A stretch of 10,450 nt of DNA from Chloroflexota bacterium (GCA_022561675.1 JADFQT010000063.1:1-10450); one strand, 5' to 3'. Numbered from the stretch's first letter, positions 1 through 6,854 are shown. The notes: generated from the letters alone by a model not told the origin. Numbers and translations are program-made.

Positions 1-30
1 CCCTTGTAGCATTTGTGAAAAACTGATCTA

Positions 31-101
31 TCCCCCTTGACAAGGGGGAGTCCAAGAGGGGGTGATATTACCCCTCCTAGCCTCCCCTTAATAAGGGGAG
101 G
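31..101. repeat. Cluster of three GC-rich hairpins behind the Nudix gene
   Basis: Three inverted repeats lie side by side. The first has an 8-bp stem (31-38 with 42-49) and loop GAC. The second has a 6-bp stem (56-61 with 71-76) and a 9-base loop. The third has a 9-bp stem, CCTCCCCTT at 81-89 with AAGGGGAGG at 93-101, and loop AAT. All three pair perfectly. They sit just beyond the stop codon of the minus-strand Nudix gene, so they may end or protect its transcript, but no clear U-tract follows a stem. Their similar C-run/G-run build suggests a dispersed intergenic repeat. Positions 1-127 contain no supported gene. Confidence 0.6.
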
Positions 102-127
102 GATATTTTGATCACCCGGTTTTTAAA

Positions 128-895
128 TCACTTTGAGGGCACACCGGGAGGCATGAAAAACTCGCGAGTCTGCGGATCGCCGACACCTTCGATCCACGAG
201 CTAACTATTCCAGGACTATCCAGCGCGGCGCGAACAATGCTCTTGTTGAAGGTGCTAACGTCTTCAGAAGCCAAAAACCGCTCCGAGGGCATCCAGATAC
301 ACTCTTCTATCTCTTCGGCCTGCATCGTGATTTCCCGGCTCAGGGGCGACAGGCGGCACACAAAATAAATGTCCGATTTGCCATACCGGTAGCCATGCCA
401 GTGCCGGAAACAAACCAGGGCGTCGAATCTGGTTTGCACGCCCGTTTCCTCCAAAACCTCCCGCACCACCGCGTCGGCCAGGTGCTCCCCCGCCTGCAGG
501 GCTCCACCGGGCAGCTTGTAAAAAGGCGGCTGGCCGGGACGCCGGTATCTTTCACAGACCAGCAACAACTCGCTGTCCTCGTTGAGCACCACACCGCCGG
601 CGCCGATGTAATGGGTGGCAAAGGGCGGGATAAGGGCGTCGGGAACCAGCCGATGGGTCAGCATCAGGTACTGTTCGGAGGAGTGATGAAAGCTAAAGCC
701 CGCCTCAACCGCAATCGGGATCAGCGCGGCCAGGCTGAGGGGTATCTCCATCCATACCGTCCGGAGACCTTCCGAGCGCCAGACCCCCAGCGAGTGCCGG
801 AGCCGTAGGGCGAACTCCGCCGGATCCGACGGCAGGGAGCCAGAGCTGGTAACCGCTCCTCGAAAGGGATTGGTGGTGAATTCTAAGACTTCCAT
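128..895 (-). CDS. NUDT6-like Nudix hydrolase with pre-Nudix domain
   Basis: The 255-residue protein has two parts. Residues about 1-92 resemble the pre-Nudix domain of human NUDT6 and plant Nudix hydrolases: a Trp-Met-Glu-Ile-Pro strand at 48-52, then GFSFHHSSEQYLMLTHRL at 66-83. Residues about 93-225 are the Nudix fold. The Nudix box at 131-153 fits G-x5-E-x7-R-E-x2-E-E-x-G-x exactly (G131, E137, R145-E146, E149-E150, G152), so the metal-binding glutamates are intact. The segment GKSDIYFVCRLSPLSREI (172-189) is also typical of the NUDT6 group. Such enzymes cleave a nucleoside diphosphate linked to another group, but the substrate cannot be read from sequence. The ATG at 893-895 has only a weak ribosome site; the stop is TGA. 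It stands alone, with repeats on both sides. Confidence 0.85.
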   Translation of the reverse strand: MEVLEFTTNPFRGAVTSSGSLPSDPAEFALRLRHSLGVWRSEGLRTVWMEIPLSLAALIPIAVEAGFSFHHSSEQYLMLTHRLVPDALIPPFATHYIGAGGVVLNEDSELLLVCERYRRPGQPPFYKLPGGALQAGEHLADAVVREVLEETGVQTRFDALVCFRHWHGYRYGKSDIYFVCRLSPLSREITMQAEEIEECIWMPSERFLASEDVSTFNKSIVRAALDSPGIVSSWIEGVGDPQTREFFMPPGVPSK

Positions 896-910
896 TGCTT
901 CTGACTATCC

Positions 911-1098
911 CAAAATGTCACCCCGAGCGAAGCGAGGGGTCTAAAGTCCCTGGGAATATTGTCTTGGCGCCATTGGCTATAGTGCTATTGTCATACTGAT
1001 TCATGAGGGTTTACGGGCCAAGGATTTAGATTCCTCAGTCGCGGAGTTTATTCTGAGCCGAGCCGAAGAACTCCTTCGGAATCACAAGGGGCATTTTG
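911..1098. repeat. Intergenic repeat region with CAAAATG ends
   Basis: The left edge reads CAAAATGTCACCCCGA (911-926); the right edge is CATTTTG (1092-1098), its imperfect inverse. Inside are a hairpin with ACCCC/GGGGT arms (920-940) and a perfect 6-bp hairpin, CCGAAG at 1063-1068 with CTTCGG at 1074-1079. The same 16-base left edge recurs in inverted orientation at 8884-8899. The region encodes nothing convincing. It could be a miniature non-autonomous element, or several degenerate repeat units placed next to each other. No target-site duplication was identified. Confidence 0.45.
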
Positions 1099-1114
1099 AG
1101 GTAGATTTAAGGAT

Positions 1115-1144
1115 GGCCCGAGGCGGGGATAAGCGGGACGGGCC
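1115..1144 (-). terminator. Possible terminator hairpin after fabF
   Basis: GGCCCG (1115-1120) pairs perfectly with CGGGCC (1139-1144) around an 18-base loop, starting seven bases past the fabF stop. No U-tract follows on the minus strand, so this is only a weak candidate for an intrinsic terminator. Confidence 0.25.
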
Positions 1145-1150
1145 GGGAGA

Positions 1151-2404
1151 TTAGCCGGTACCGTTGGCGCTGGATAGCACCAGGACCGAGTTGTGGCCGC
1201 CGAAGCCGAAGGAATTACTTACCACGACGTTGAGCTGCTGAGCGCGAGCCTTCAGGGGAGTGTAGTCCAGGTCGCACTCCGGGTCCTGGTTATGGAGGTT
1301 GATGGTTGGCGGTATCAGCCCGTGCTGCAATGCCAGCACGCAGAAGGCGGCTTCCAGCGCCCCGCCGGCTCCCAGCAGATGACCGGTCATGGATTTGCTG
1401 GAGCTTATGGGAACGCGGTAGGCGTCCTCACCGAGGGCCAGCTTGATGGCTTTAGTTTCCTGGCTATCGTTCAAAGGGGTAGAGGTGCCGTGGGCGTTGA
1501 GGTAGTCAATCTCGGAAGCATCCACTTCCGCCGCCTGCAACGCCAACAATATAGCCTCGGCGGCGCTTCGGCCCGTAGGATTGGGCTCAGTCACATGATG
1601 GGCATCGGAGGTGGCGCCGTAACCTCGCAGTTCAGCCAGAGCCGGCGCCCGCCGCTTTTGTAGATGCTGCTCGGATTCCAACACAAGTACCGCGGAGCCC
1701 TCACCCATGACGAAGCCATCCCGGTCCCGATCGAAGGGTCTGCTGGCCAACTGGGGATCCCCGTTGTAACGGGATAGCGCGCGGAGGGAGTTGAAGCCGG
1801 CCACCGCGATGGGGGAAATGGGCGCTTCGCTGCCGCCGGCCAGCACCACGTCGGCCTGTCCCCTTCGGATCATTTCCCAGCCCTGGCCCAGCGCGTCGGC
1901 GCCGCTGGAGCAAGAAGAAACAACGCAGTAGTTTGCACCCATAGCCCCCGTAACCATGGAGACTTGGGCCGACGCCATGTCCCCCAACATCATTGGTATC
2001 AGGAAGGGAGTTACCCGCCTGGGCCCCCGTTCCCTCAGCACCTCGTACTGCTGGGACAGGGTAATGATTCCGCCGATACCACTGCCGATAATGACCCCGA
2101 CACGGTAGGGGTCTTCCTCAGCCGGACTTATCCCGGCGTTGCGACACGCCTCTTGGGCGGCCACGGCGGCAAATTGGGCGAAACGGTCCATGCGCCGCGC
2201 CAACTTGCGGTCCAGGTAGTCCTCCGGGTCGAAGCCCTTAACCTGCGCGGCAAAACGGGTGTCGAACCCCTCGGTATCAAAGGCGGTGATTAGGTCGATC
2301 CCGGAATGGCCCTGGGTAAGCTCGGACCAAGTGGTAGACACGTCCAGCCCCAGAGGGCTAATGATGCCAATGCCGGTGATGAAAACGCGGGGTTTATCAG
2401 TCAT
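1151..2404 (-). CDS. fabF: Beta-ketoacyl-ACP synthase II (KAS II)
   Basis: This enzyme extends a fatty acyl chain by condensing acyl-enzyme with malonyl-ACP in the cytosolic type II fatty acid synthesis pathway. The 417-residue length is normal for FabF. The thiolase fold begins at VFITGIGIISPLG. The catalytic triad is visible: Cys165 in VVSSCSSGADALG, His305 in NAHGTSTPLND and His342 in KSMTGHLLGAGG, with the conserved Lys337. The gate loop NSFGFGG lies near 397-403. The nucleophile motif is SSC rather than the common TAC or SAC, a mild variation. The ATG at 2402-2404 has a weak AGG about nine bases upstream; the stop is TAA. It lies 45 bases after the radical SAM gene on the same strand, so the two are probably co-transcribed. 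No ACP or other fab gene is in view, so a role in a specialised lipid pathway cannot be excluded. Confidence 0.93.
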   Translation of the reverse strand: MTDKPRVFITGIGIISPLGLDVSTTWSELTQGHSGIDLITAFDTEGFDTRFAAQVKGFDPEDYLDRKLARRMDRFAQFAAVAAQEACRNAGISPAEEDPYRVGVIIGSGIGGIITLSQQYEVLRERGPRRVTPFLIPMMLGDMASAQVSMVTGAMGANYCVVSSCSSGADALGQGWEMIRRGQADVVLAGGSEAPISPIAVAGFNSLRALSRYNGDPQLASRPFDRDRDGFVMGEGSAVLVLESEQHLQKRRAPALAELRGYGATSDAHHVTEPNPTGRSAAEAILLALQAAEVDASEIDYLNAHGTSTPLNDSQETKAIKLALGEDAYRVPISSSKSMTGHLLGAGGALEAAFCVLALQHGLIPPTINLHNQDPECDLDYTPLKARAQQLNVVVSNSFGFGGHNSVLVLSSANGTG

Positions 2405-2449
2405 AGCTGAGACCTGGCATAGCTGTGAGCTGGGACAGGCGTAGCTGAG

Positions 2450-4243
2450 CTACTTGTTGGTGGTGGTTCGCCTGTTAGAATCGACCATTACGCCGTTCAG
2501 CATTTCGCTCAACTCGTTTATCCGACTAGAAATGTTCATAGCCAGGTCCTTCCCGCCGGTGGTGAGAGGGTCGGACAAGGTTCGGAGGGAATCGGACAAT
2601 TCGTTGACTCGATTGCTGATGTTGTCCACCAACTCCCGCCGCGTGTTGGCCAGGGGTTGGGACACAGTTCGTAGGTTCTCGGCCAGCTCATCCATTCGCT
2701 GGGAAATATTCTCACCAAACTCCCGGCCGGCCATGGACACCGGGTCCGACCAGCTTCGCAAAACCTCGGTGGCCTCTCCGATGCGCGCGTTGATGGTATC
2801 TCCCAGGTCGCGGCTCGTCGCCGCCAGGCGCAGTTTGTAGGACCGCAGCATTCGGAACACCCGACCGTACAGGTTGTCAATGGAGGTCAGCTTGGCGGAG
2901 AATCGATCGAACAGCTCCCGGCTTTCCTGCATGGTCCAGCGCTCGTCATGGAAAACTAGCTGGCGCCCGGTGTACAGGTGATAGGGGCGAATTTCCCCTT
3001 CGGCCAAAAGATCTCCGTTCTCGTTGAGCGGGGTCAAGTCATCCCAATTGGAGGTCGCCGGCAGGGGGGTCAACAGGTTGGCGGTTTGATACTTGCTGTA
3101 TTGGGTGACCCATTCGGCCAGGTTCATTATGTCTTCCTCATTGTCGTAAGGAAGGCCGATGATGGTCATGGCCACCACGGTGAAGTCCATCTGGTTTAGA
3201 ACCCGCAGGTCCTTCTCCATCTGGCCGGGGTCCTGACGCTTCTTCACCACCTTCAAGTTTTCCGCATTGTTGGACTCCACGCCCAGGTAGAGCATCTTAA
3301 TGTTGGCGGCGGACATAGCCTCGGCCAACTCCTGGTCTTGCCCGATCTCGGCCCGAGCCTGGCAGATCATGTACATATCATCGGTGCGGCCCCGCCATGC
3401 CTTCAGGCGTTCCAGCCGCTCGTTTCGGTACTTTACCGCTCGCAGCGGCGGAGGGTGGAGGTCGTCGGAGATGAAGACGGTAAATTTGCCATTGCCGGCA
3501 GTGTGAATCAACCCATCGGAGGCCAATTCCTGCAGCTGGCACAGCCGCTTCAGCTCGGTTTCCCTATTGATCAGCCGGTAACCCAGGAACTGCTGAATAA
3601 CCTGACAGTAGGTGCACTTTTCGGTGCAGCCCCGCACTGTCTCTATTACGCCACCGGCCATGGGATTGGCGGGCGTGAGGTCCCGGATCGACCGGAAATC
3701 CGGCAACTCCACGAAATCCGGCGCCACCAATCCGGAGCGTCGGGTTTCCACCAGGTTGCCATCCCGGACGAAGCTAATCCCGGGGATTTTCTTAAGGTAG
3801 GAATCCAGCATCGGCGAATGTTGATACTCCAACAGCGTGTCGCTGAGCTGGCCGATGACATCCTCCCCCTCCCGGTTGACGATGACGTCGAACCCACCCA
3901 GCCGAATTGCCTCCTCGGAAAGGGGGCTCATCTGGGGTCCGCCGCCGATGGTGATGAGCTCCGGATGATGGAGCTTAGCCAACTGGGCGAGTTGATAGGC
4001 CCGCGGCGCCTCGTTGATCAAGGCGGTCACCATCAGGATGTCGACGCCGTCCAGGTCAGAATCGGGGTCCATCAGCCCCGAGCGGTCCTCAAACCAGATT
4101 TCTCGTTCATAGAGATAGGGGCCCTCCCACTGGGCCAGGGCGCCGGAGAGAAACAGCATACCCTGCCGAGGTATGGCGATGTATTCAAAGTTACCGCCCG
4201 CGGAAGCTGGCTGCACCAGCACCACCCGCTTGATCTTGGACAT
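2450..4243 (-). CDS. B12-binding domain radical SAM enzyme with C-terminal tandem repeats
   Basis: Counting from the ATG at 4241-4243 gives 597 residues. Residues about 5-150 form a cobalamin-binding Rossmann-type domain (LVQPASAGG; DILMVTALINEAP; ITIGGGPQMSPLS; DVIVNREGEDV); no DxHxxG ligand motif is seen, as is common in this class. The radical SAM core follows, with the 4Fe-4S cluster motif CTEKCTYC (Cys206, Cys210, Cys213) and strands such as KMLYLGVES and VVAMTIIGLPYDNEED. Residues 478-586 are a tail of nearly four 29-residue repeats. Family members perform radical methylations, cyclisations and rearrangements; the substrate is unknown. The strong GAGGAG at 4249-4254 overlaps the upstream GTG (4247-4249), so that start is unlikely. 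ATG at 4241-4243, five bases from the SD, is preferred over ATG at 4244-4246. It precedes fabF by 45 bases, which hints at a lipid-related substrate. Confidence 0.88.
   Translation of the reverse strand: MSKIKRVVLVQPASAGGNFEYIAIPRQGMLFLSGALAQWEGPYLYEREIWFEDRSGLMDPDSDLDGVDILMVTALINEAPRAYQLAQLAKLHHPELITIGGGPQMSPLSEEAIRLGGFDVIVNREGEDVIGQLSDTLLEYQHSPMLDSYLKKIPGISFVRDGNLVETRRSGLVAPDFVELPDFRSIRDLTPANPMAGGVIETVRGCTEKCTYCQVIQQFLGYRLINRETELKRLCQLQELASDGLIHTAGNGKFTVFISDDLHPPPLRAVKYRNERLERLKAWRGRTDDMYMICQARAEIGQDQELAEAMSAANIKMLYLGVESNNAENLKVVKKRQDPGQMEKDLRVLNQMDFTVVAMTIIGLPYDNEEDIMNLAEWVTQYSKYQTANLLTPLPATSNWDDLTPLNENGDLLAEGEIRPYHLYTGRQLVFHDERWTMQESRELFDRFSAKLTSIDNLYGRVFRMLRSYKLRLAATSRDLGDTINARIGEATEVLRSWSDPVSMAGREFGENISQRMDELAENLRTVSQPLANTRRELVDNISNRVNELSDSLRTLSDPLTTGGKDLAMNISSRINELSEMLNGVMVDSNRRTTTNK
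2486..2812 (-). repeat. Four tandem 87-bp coding repeats (29 residues each) in the radical SAM gene
   Basis: The units cover 2726-2812, 2639-2725, 2552-2638 and a partial copy at 2486-2551. Each starts with (R/K)-(D/E)-(L/F), carries N-I-S-x-R-(I/V/M)-x-E-L or a close form in the middle, and the first three end near S-(D/Q)-P-(L/V). Hydrophobic residues recur at unit positions 3, 7, 11, 14, 18, 21 and 25, the 3-4 spacing of an amphipathic or coiled-coil helix. The first unit is the most divergent. The pattern indicates internal duplication of an 87-bp unit with no frame loss. Confidence 0.85.
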
Positions 4244-4309
4244 CATCACTCCTCGCAGGACAATCGTTGGCCGCTGACCGCCGGACCAGTCCAGCGATCA
4301 ACGGCCCAC

Positions 4310-4337
4310 ATTATACACTAATCCTTTATCCTCACAA
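4310..4337 (-). promoter_or_regulatory. Sigma-70-like promoter for the radical SAM-fabF pair
   Basis: On the minus strand a perfect TATAAT (-10, 4310-4315) lies 16 bases after TTGTGA (-35, 4332-4337). Transcription would start near 4303, giving a leader of about 60 bases before the radical SAM start. It lies in the 204-base gap (4244-4447) that separates this pair from the reductase gene, so the two units can be transcribed separately. Confidence 0.6.
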
Positions 4338-4447
4338 CACGCCCGAAAACCCGTAGGATCAACCAGAATTGAAAGCGGGAAACGCCCAGTGACGCGCCGC
4401 CCGGCGAATGCAGCTAGCCGGCAAATCCTTCAGCCGGAACCCGCCTT

Positions 4448-5185
4448 TCAGGATTGTTCCAGGTACTGGCGAATCATCAGGGCGGCGGTGGCTCCCTCGC
4501 CGGTGGCGGAGGCCACCTGCTTGGTGCTTCCTTGCCTGGCGTCTCCCGCCGCGAAAATGCCTTTAACGCTGGTCTCCAGGGTATTGCTGGTTTCGATGAA
4601 TCCCCACCGGTCCAGGTCCAGTGTGTCCTGCAAGAAGGAGGTGTTGGGCAGGAGACCGATAAACACGAACACACCGTCGGGGTGTAGCTCCTCGGTCTGT
4701 CCGGATTTCAGGTCTCGAATGACCACTCCGGAGAGACGCCCCTCCCCCTTAAACTCCTCAACTGTAGTCTGCAGACGTACTTCCATGGCGGGATGGTTCA
4801 GCACCTTGTCCTGAAGCACCTGGCTGCCACCCAGCCTTTCCCCCACCTCCAAAACCGTCACTTTCTTGGCGAATCGGGTGAGGAACAGCCCTTCCTGTAG
4901 GCCGCTGTTCCCGCCGCCGATCACAATTAACTCCTTGTCCTTGTAGAATGGGCCGTCGCAGGTGGCGCAAAAGTGAATGCCCGCACCGATGAAGTCGTCC
5001 TCTCCGGGTACGTTGAGGCGCCGGTAGGTGGTGCCCGGGCTCACCAGGACAGCAGAGGCGCAATATTCGTCTCCCGAAGCGGTGGTTGCGGAGCGGTACT
5101 GCCCGGCTTCCGCCACGGATTTGATATCTTGAGCCTGGAGCACCTCCACCCCGAACCTGACGGCCTGCGCCTTCATGCGGTCCAC
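4448..5185 (-). CDS. Thioredoxin reductase-like flavoprotein, C-terminal part (frameshifted)
   Basis: This open frame continues the flavoprotein begun at 5640. It holds the redox pair CATC (Cys73 and Cys76 of this piece, in HFCATCDGPFY), the second nucleotide-binding loop VIGGGNSG (88-95), and the C-terminal FAD-contacting segment GIFAAGDARQGSTKQVASATGEG. The usual NADPH-phosphate motif HRRxxxR after the second binding strand is missing; VTVLEVGERLGG stands in its place. The GTG at 5183-5185 is the first possible start in this frame, and a GGAGG lies ten bases upstream, so separate translation is conceivable. More probably it is the second half of one enzyme of about 397 residues broken by a single missing base near 5209. 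Such enzymes pass electrons from a pyridine nucleotide through FAD to a disulfide partner. The stop is TGA. Confidence 0.8.
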   Translation of the reverse strand: MDRMKAQAVRFGVEVLQAQDIKSVAEAGQYRSATTASGDEYCASAVLVSPGTTYRRLNVPGEDDFIGAGIHFCATCDGPFYKDKELIVIGGGNSGLQEGLFLTRFAKKVTVLEVGERLGGSQVLQDKVLNHPAMEVRLQTTVEEFKGEGRLSGVVIRDLKSGQTEELHPDGVFVFIGLLPNTSFLQDTLDLDRWGFIETSNTLETSVKGIFAAGDARQGSTKQVASATGEGATAALMIRQYLEQS

Positions 5186-5640
5186 CAGCTCGGCGCCTCC
5201 GACTCCTTCGGAAATCCGGGATAGTTGTCGATGGCTTCGGTTATCCCGGCCTGTCCTCCTACCGCCGAGCGGTCGATGAGCAGAGTGCTGAGGCCCTCCC
5301 TGGCGGTATACAAAGCGGCTGTAAGGCCGGCGGGACCGGCGCCAACCACTATCACGTCGTAAAACTTCTGGCTGGCCTGGGTCTGCAAACCCAACTTTTC
5401 CGCCAGCTCCGCGTCGCTAGGTTCCACCAACATAGAGCCATCGGAAAACAGAATGGTCGGAATTATCAGCCGATTGTCGTTAATCTGCTGGACGTAAGCC
5501 TGGGCCTCGGTGTCCTGGTCCACGTCAAAATATTGATAAGGCACCCGGTGCTCTCCCAAGAATTTTCTGGAGCGGCGACAATCCGGGCACCAGTGCGCTC
5601 CGTAAAATTTTATGTCTGATTTTATCTCCGGCTGAACCAT
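5173..5640 (-). CDS. Glutaredoxin-like domain fused to the N-terminal part of thioredoxin reductase (frameshifted)
   Basis: Residues about 8-85 are a glutaredoxin or NrdH-like domain with redox site WCPDC (Cys18, Cys21), the cis-proline segment IIPT (Pro61) and a following SDGS turn. Residues 94-144 begin the FAD domain: VIVVGAGPAGLTAAL with GxGxxG at 100-105, then SAVGGQAG and IDNYPGFP. After Pro144 the frame turns to KESEAPSWWTA and stops, whereas family members continue EGVGGAELV, which is present in the next frame. The glutaredoxin domain is a plausible built-in electron acceptor for the reductase. The start is well supported: AGGAGG lies five bases before the ATG at 5638-5640. A TCTAAT -10-like box at 5700-5705 lacks a convincing -35. 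This is either a real pseudogene, a sequencing or assembly error, or, less likely, a recoding site. Confidence 0.82.
   Translation of the reverse strand: MVQPEIKSDIKFYGAHWCPDCRRSRKFLGEHRVPYQYFDVDQDTEAQAYVQQINDNRLIIPTILFSDGSMLVEPSDAELAEKLGLQTQASQKFYDVIVVGAGPAGLTAALYTAREGLSTLLIDRSAVGGQAGITEAIDNYPGFPKESEAPSWWTA
5206..5214 (-). other. Frameshift site in the reductase gene
   Basis: The minus strand reads TTT CCG AAG GAG. Adding one G to give TTT CCG GAA GGA restores the conserved NYPGFPEGVGGAELVDRM across the junction and joins the two frames. The minimal explanation is loss of one base of a GG pair near 5209. The local sequence is not a classical slippery heptamer. Confidence 0.75.
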
Positions 5641-5768
5641 TTTTACCTCCTGGGATTTACCTGATGACAGTCAAGCTTTGGCACTTACCTCACCGACAAA
5701 TTAGATGTTTTTACGACAGAAGGGGTTCAGCCAACCCTCATTGACGGAAGATCCGCAATCCCCGGGGA

Positions 5769-5792
5769 GACCCGGGTCGGCCGGCCCAGGTC
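5769..5792 (-). terminator. Candidate terminator hairpin after the luciferase-like gene
   Basis: Nine bases beyond the stop codon, the minus-strand transcript can form an 8-bp stem (GACCUGGG with CCCGGGUC, one G-U pair) and an 8-base loop. In the plus-strand direction the same position is an A-C mismatch, so the structure favours minus transcription. No U-tract follows. Confidence 0.35.
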
Positions 5793-5800
5793 CCAGGCAT

Positions 5801-6745
5801 TTATTCACCACGAAAATGGGGGATGATCTCTTTAGCTATGGTTTCCAGATGACGGACCCGATCCTCTCTGGGGCAGGAGATACTGAAGACGATGTGGCGC
5901 GCCCCGGCGTCGATGAACTCCTGGAGACGGTCTATGCAGCTCTCCACCGGCCCCAACAGGCAGTAGTTACGAACGATTTCAAGGAAGTCTCCTCCGTAGA
6001 GATACCGGCCACCCAAGGCCTCAGCGGCCACCCTGGCAGCCTCATCAACCGTCGGGTAGATGGAGATATAGGGGAAGAAGCCCCATTGAAATCGGGAAAT
6101 ATCCCGCCCTTCCTCGGCGACCATGCCGGTGATTTTTTCCACGCTGTCGCGATAACGTTGCGGGCTGTAGAAATAGGGTAGCCAGCCATCGCCGTAGCGC
6201 GCCGCCCGGCGCATGGCGGCATCTCGCCGTCCTGCCACCCAGATGGGAGGATGCGGCTGTTGGGCCGGTGGAGGATTCAAAGCCACATCCTCCAGCTGAA
6301 AATGTCTCCCCTTAAAGCTCACCCGATCCTGGGTCCAAAGTCGGCGGACCACATCCAGGCACTCGTTGGTGCGGCTCCCCCGCTGGCGCACGTTCAGCCC
6401 GGCGGCTTCAAACTCCACCGGGAACTCTCCGCCTACTCCCACGCCCAGGGTGAGCCGTCCCCCGGAGGCGACGTCCAGGGTCGAGGCGAACTTGGCCAGC
6501 ATTAAAGGATGGTAGAAGGGCGTCAGGATTATGGAAGAAAGTAGCCGAATCCGCTCGGTGGCGCCGGCCGCTACCCCCAATAACGGCAGGGCGGCGTGGG
6601 TAGGTCCCGGCGGATTGCCCCGCATGAAATGCTCGCCCGCCGACAAGTAATCGTAACCCAGCTCCTCCATCCGGCGGGCCTGGGAAGCGGTCTCGCTGGC
6701 GCCCAGGGCCAACCCGGCGCCAAAATATAGATCTAGCTTAGCCAT
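5801..6745 (-). CDS. Luciferase-like (LLM class) F420- or flavin-dependent oxidoreductase
   Basis: The protein has the TIM-barrel luciferase-like monooxygenase pattern: a first strand KLDLYFGAG, then helix ASETASQARRMEELGYDYLSAGEH, the TERIRLLSSIILTPFYHPLMLAK strand-helix, SGGRLTLGVGVGG, NPPPAQQPHPPIWVAGRRD and AARYGDGWLPY. These are typical of members that use reduced F420 or FMN as the hydride carrier. Substrate and exact cofactor cannot be set from sequence. Two starts are possible. ATG at 6743-6745 (314 residues) begins right at the conserved fold and has AGGAGG 13 bases upstream, rather far. ATG at 6773-6775 adds ten non-conserved residues and has a poor SD. I prefer the shorter form. 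The stop is TAA. It is divergent from nudC and separated from the reductase gene by 160 bases, so it is probably its own unit. Confidence 0.85.
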   Translation of the reverse strand: MAKLDLYFGAGLALGASETASQARRMEELGYDYLSAGEHFMRGNPPGPTHAALPLLGVAAGATERIRLLSSIILTPFYHPLMLAKFASTLDVASGGRLTLGVGVGGEFPVEFEAAGLNVRQRGSRTNECLDVVRRLWTQDRVSFKGRHFQLEDVALNPPPAQQPHPPIWVAGRRDAAMRRAARYGDGWLPYFYSPQRYRDSVEKITGMVAEEGRDISRFQWGFFPYISIYPTVDEAARVAAEALGGRYLYGGDFLEIVRNYCLLGPVESCIDRLQEFIDAGARHIVFSISCPREDRVRHLETIAKEIIPHFRGE

Positions 6746-6825
6746 CGGCTGTGGTTGCCCTCCTATTGCTGGCATCTGTTTCTTGGGATCTTTTCCGGCC
6801 CCGTAACGGCATGGGAGTAGGTGGC

Positions 6826-6854
6826 ATTATCCAGAATAATTGCCCTCATGTCAC
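6826..6854 (-). promoter_or_regulatory. Candidate promoter for the luciferase-like gene
   Basis: On the minus strand GTGACA (-35, 6849-6854) and GATAAT (-10, 6826-6831) are separated by 17 bases. Each differs from the sigma-70 consensus by one base. The start point would be near 6819, about 74 bases before the preferred ATG. Confidence 0.5.

Noticed and set aside
2402..2452. Repeated TAGCTGAG-like words between the radical SAM and fabF genes
   Set aside because: The copies are short, unevenly spaced and partly inside coding ends, so no function can be argued.
3338..4321. 327-codon plus-strand open frame opposite the radical SAM gene
   Set aside because: It is antisense to a gene with clear radical SAM and B12 motifs. 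Its own translation shows no family features, so it is a shadow frame.
5206..5214. Programmed ribosomal frameshift in the reductase gene
   Set aside because: The site TTTCCGAAGG is not a slippery heptamer and has no clear downstream stimulatory structure. A missing base explains it more simply.
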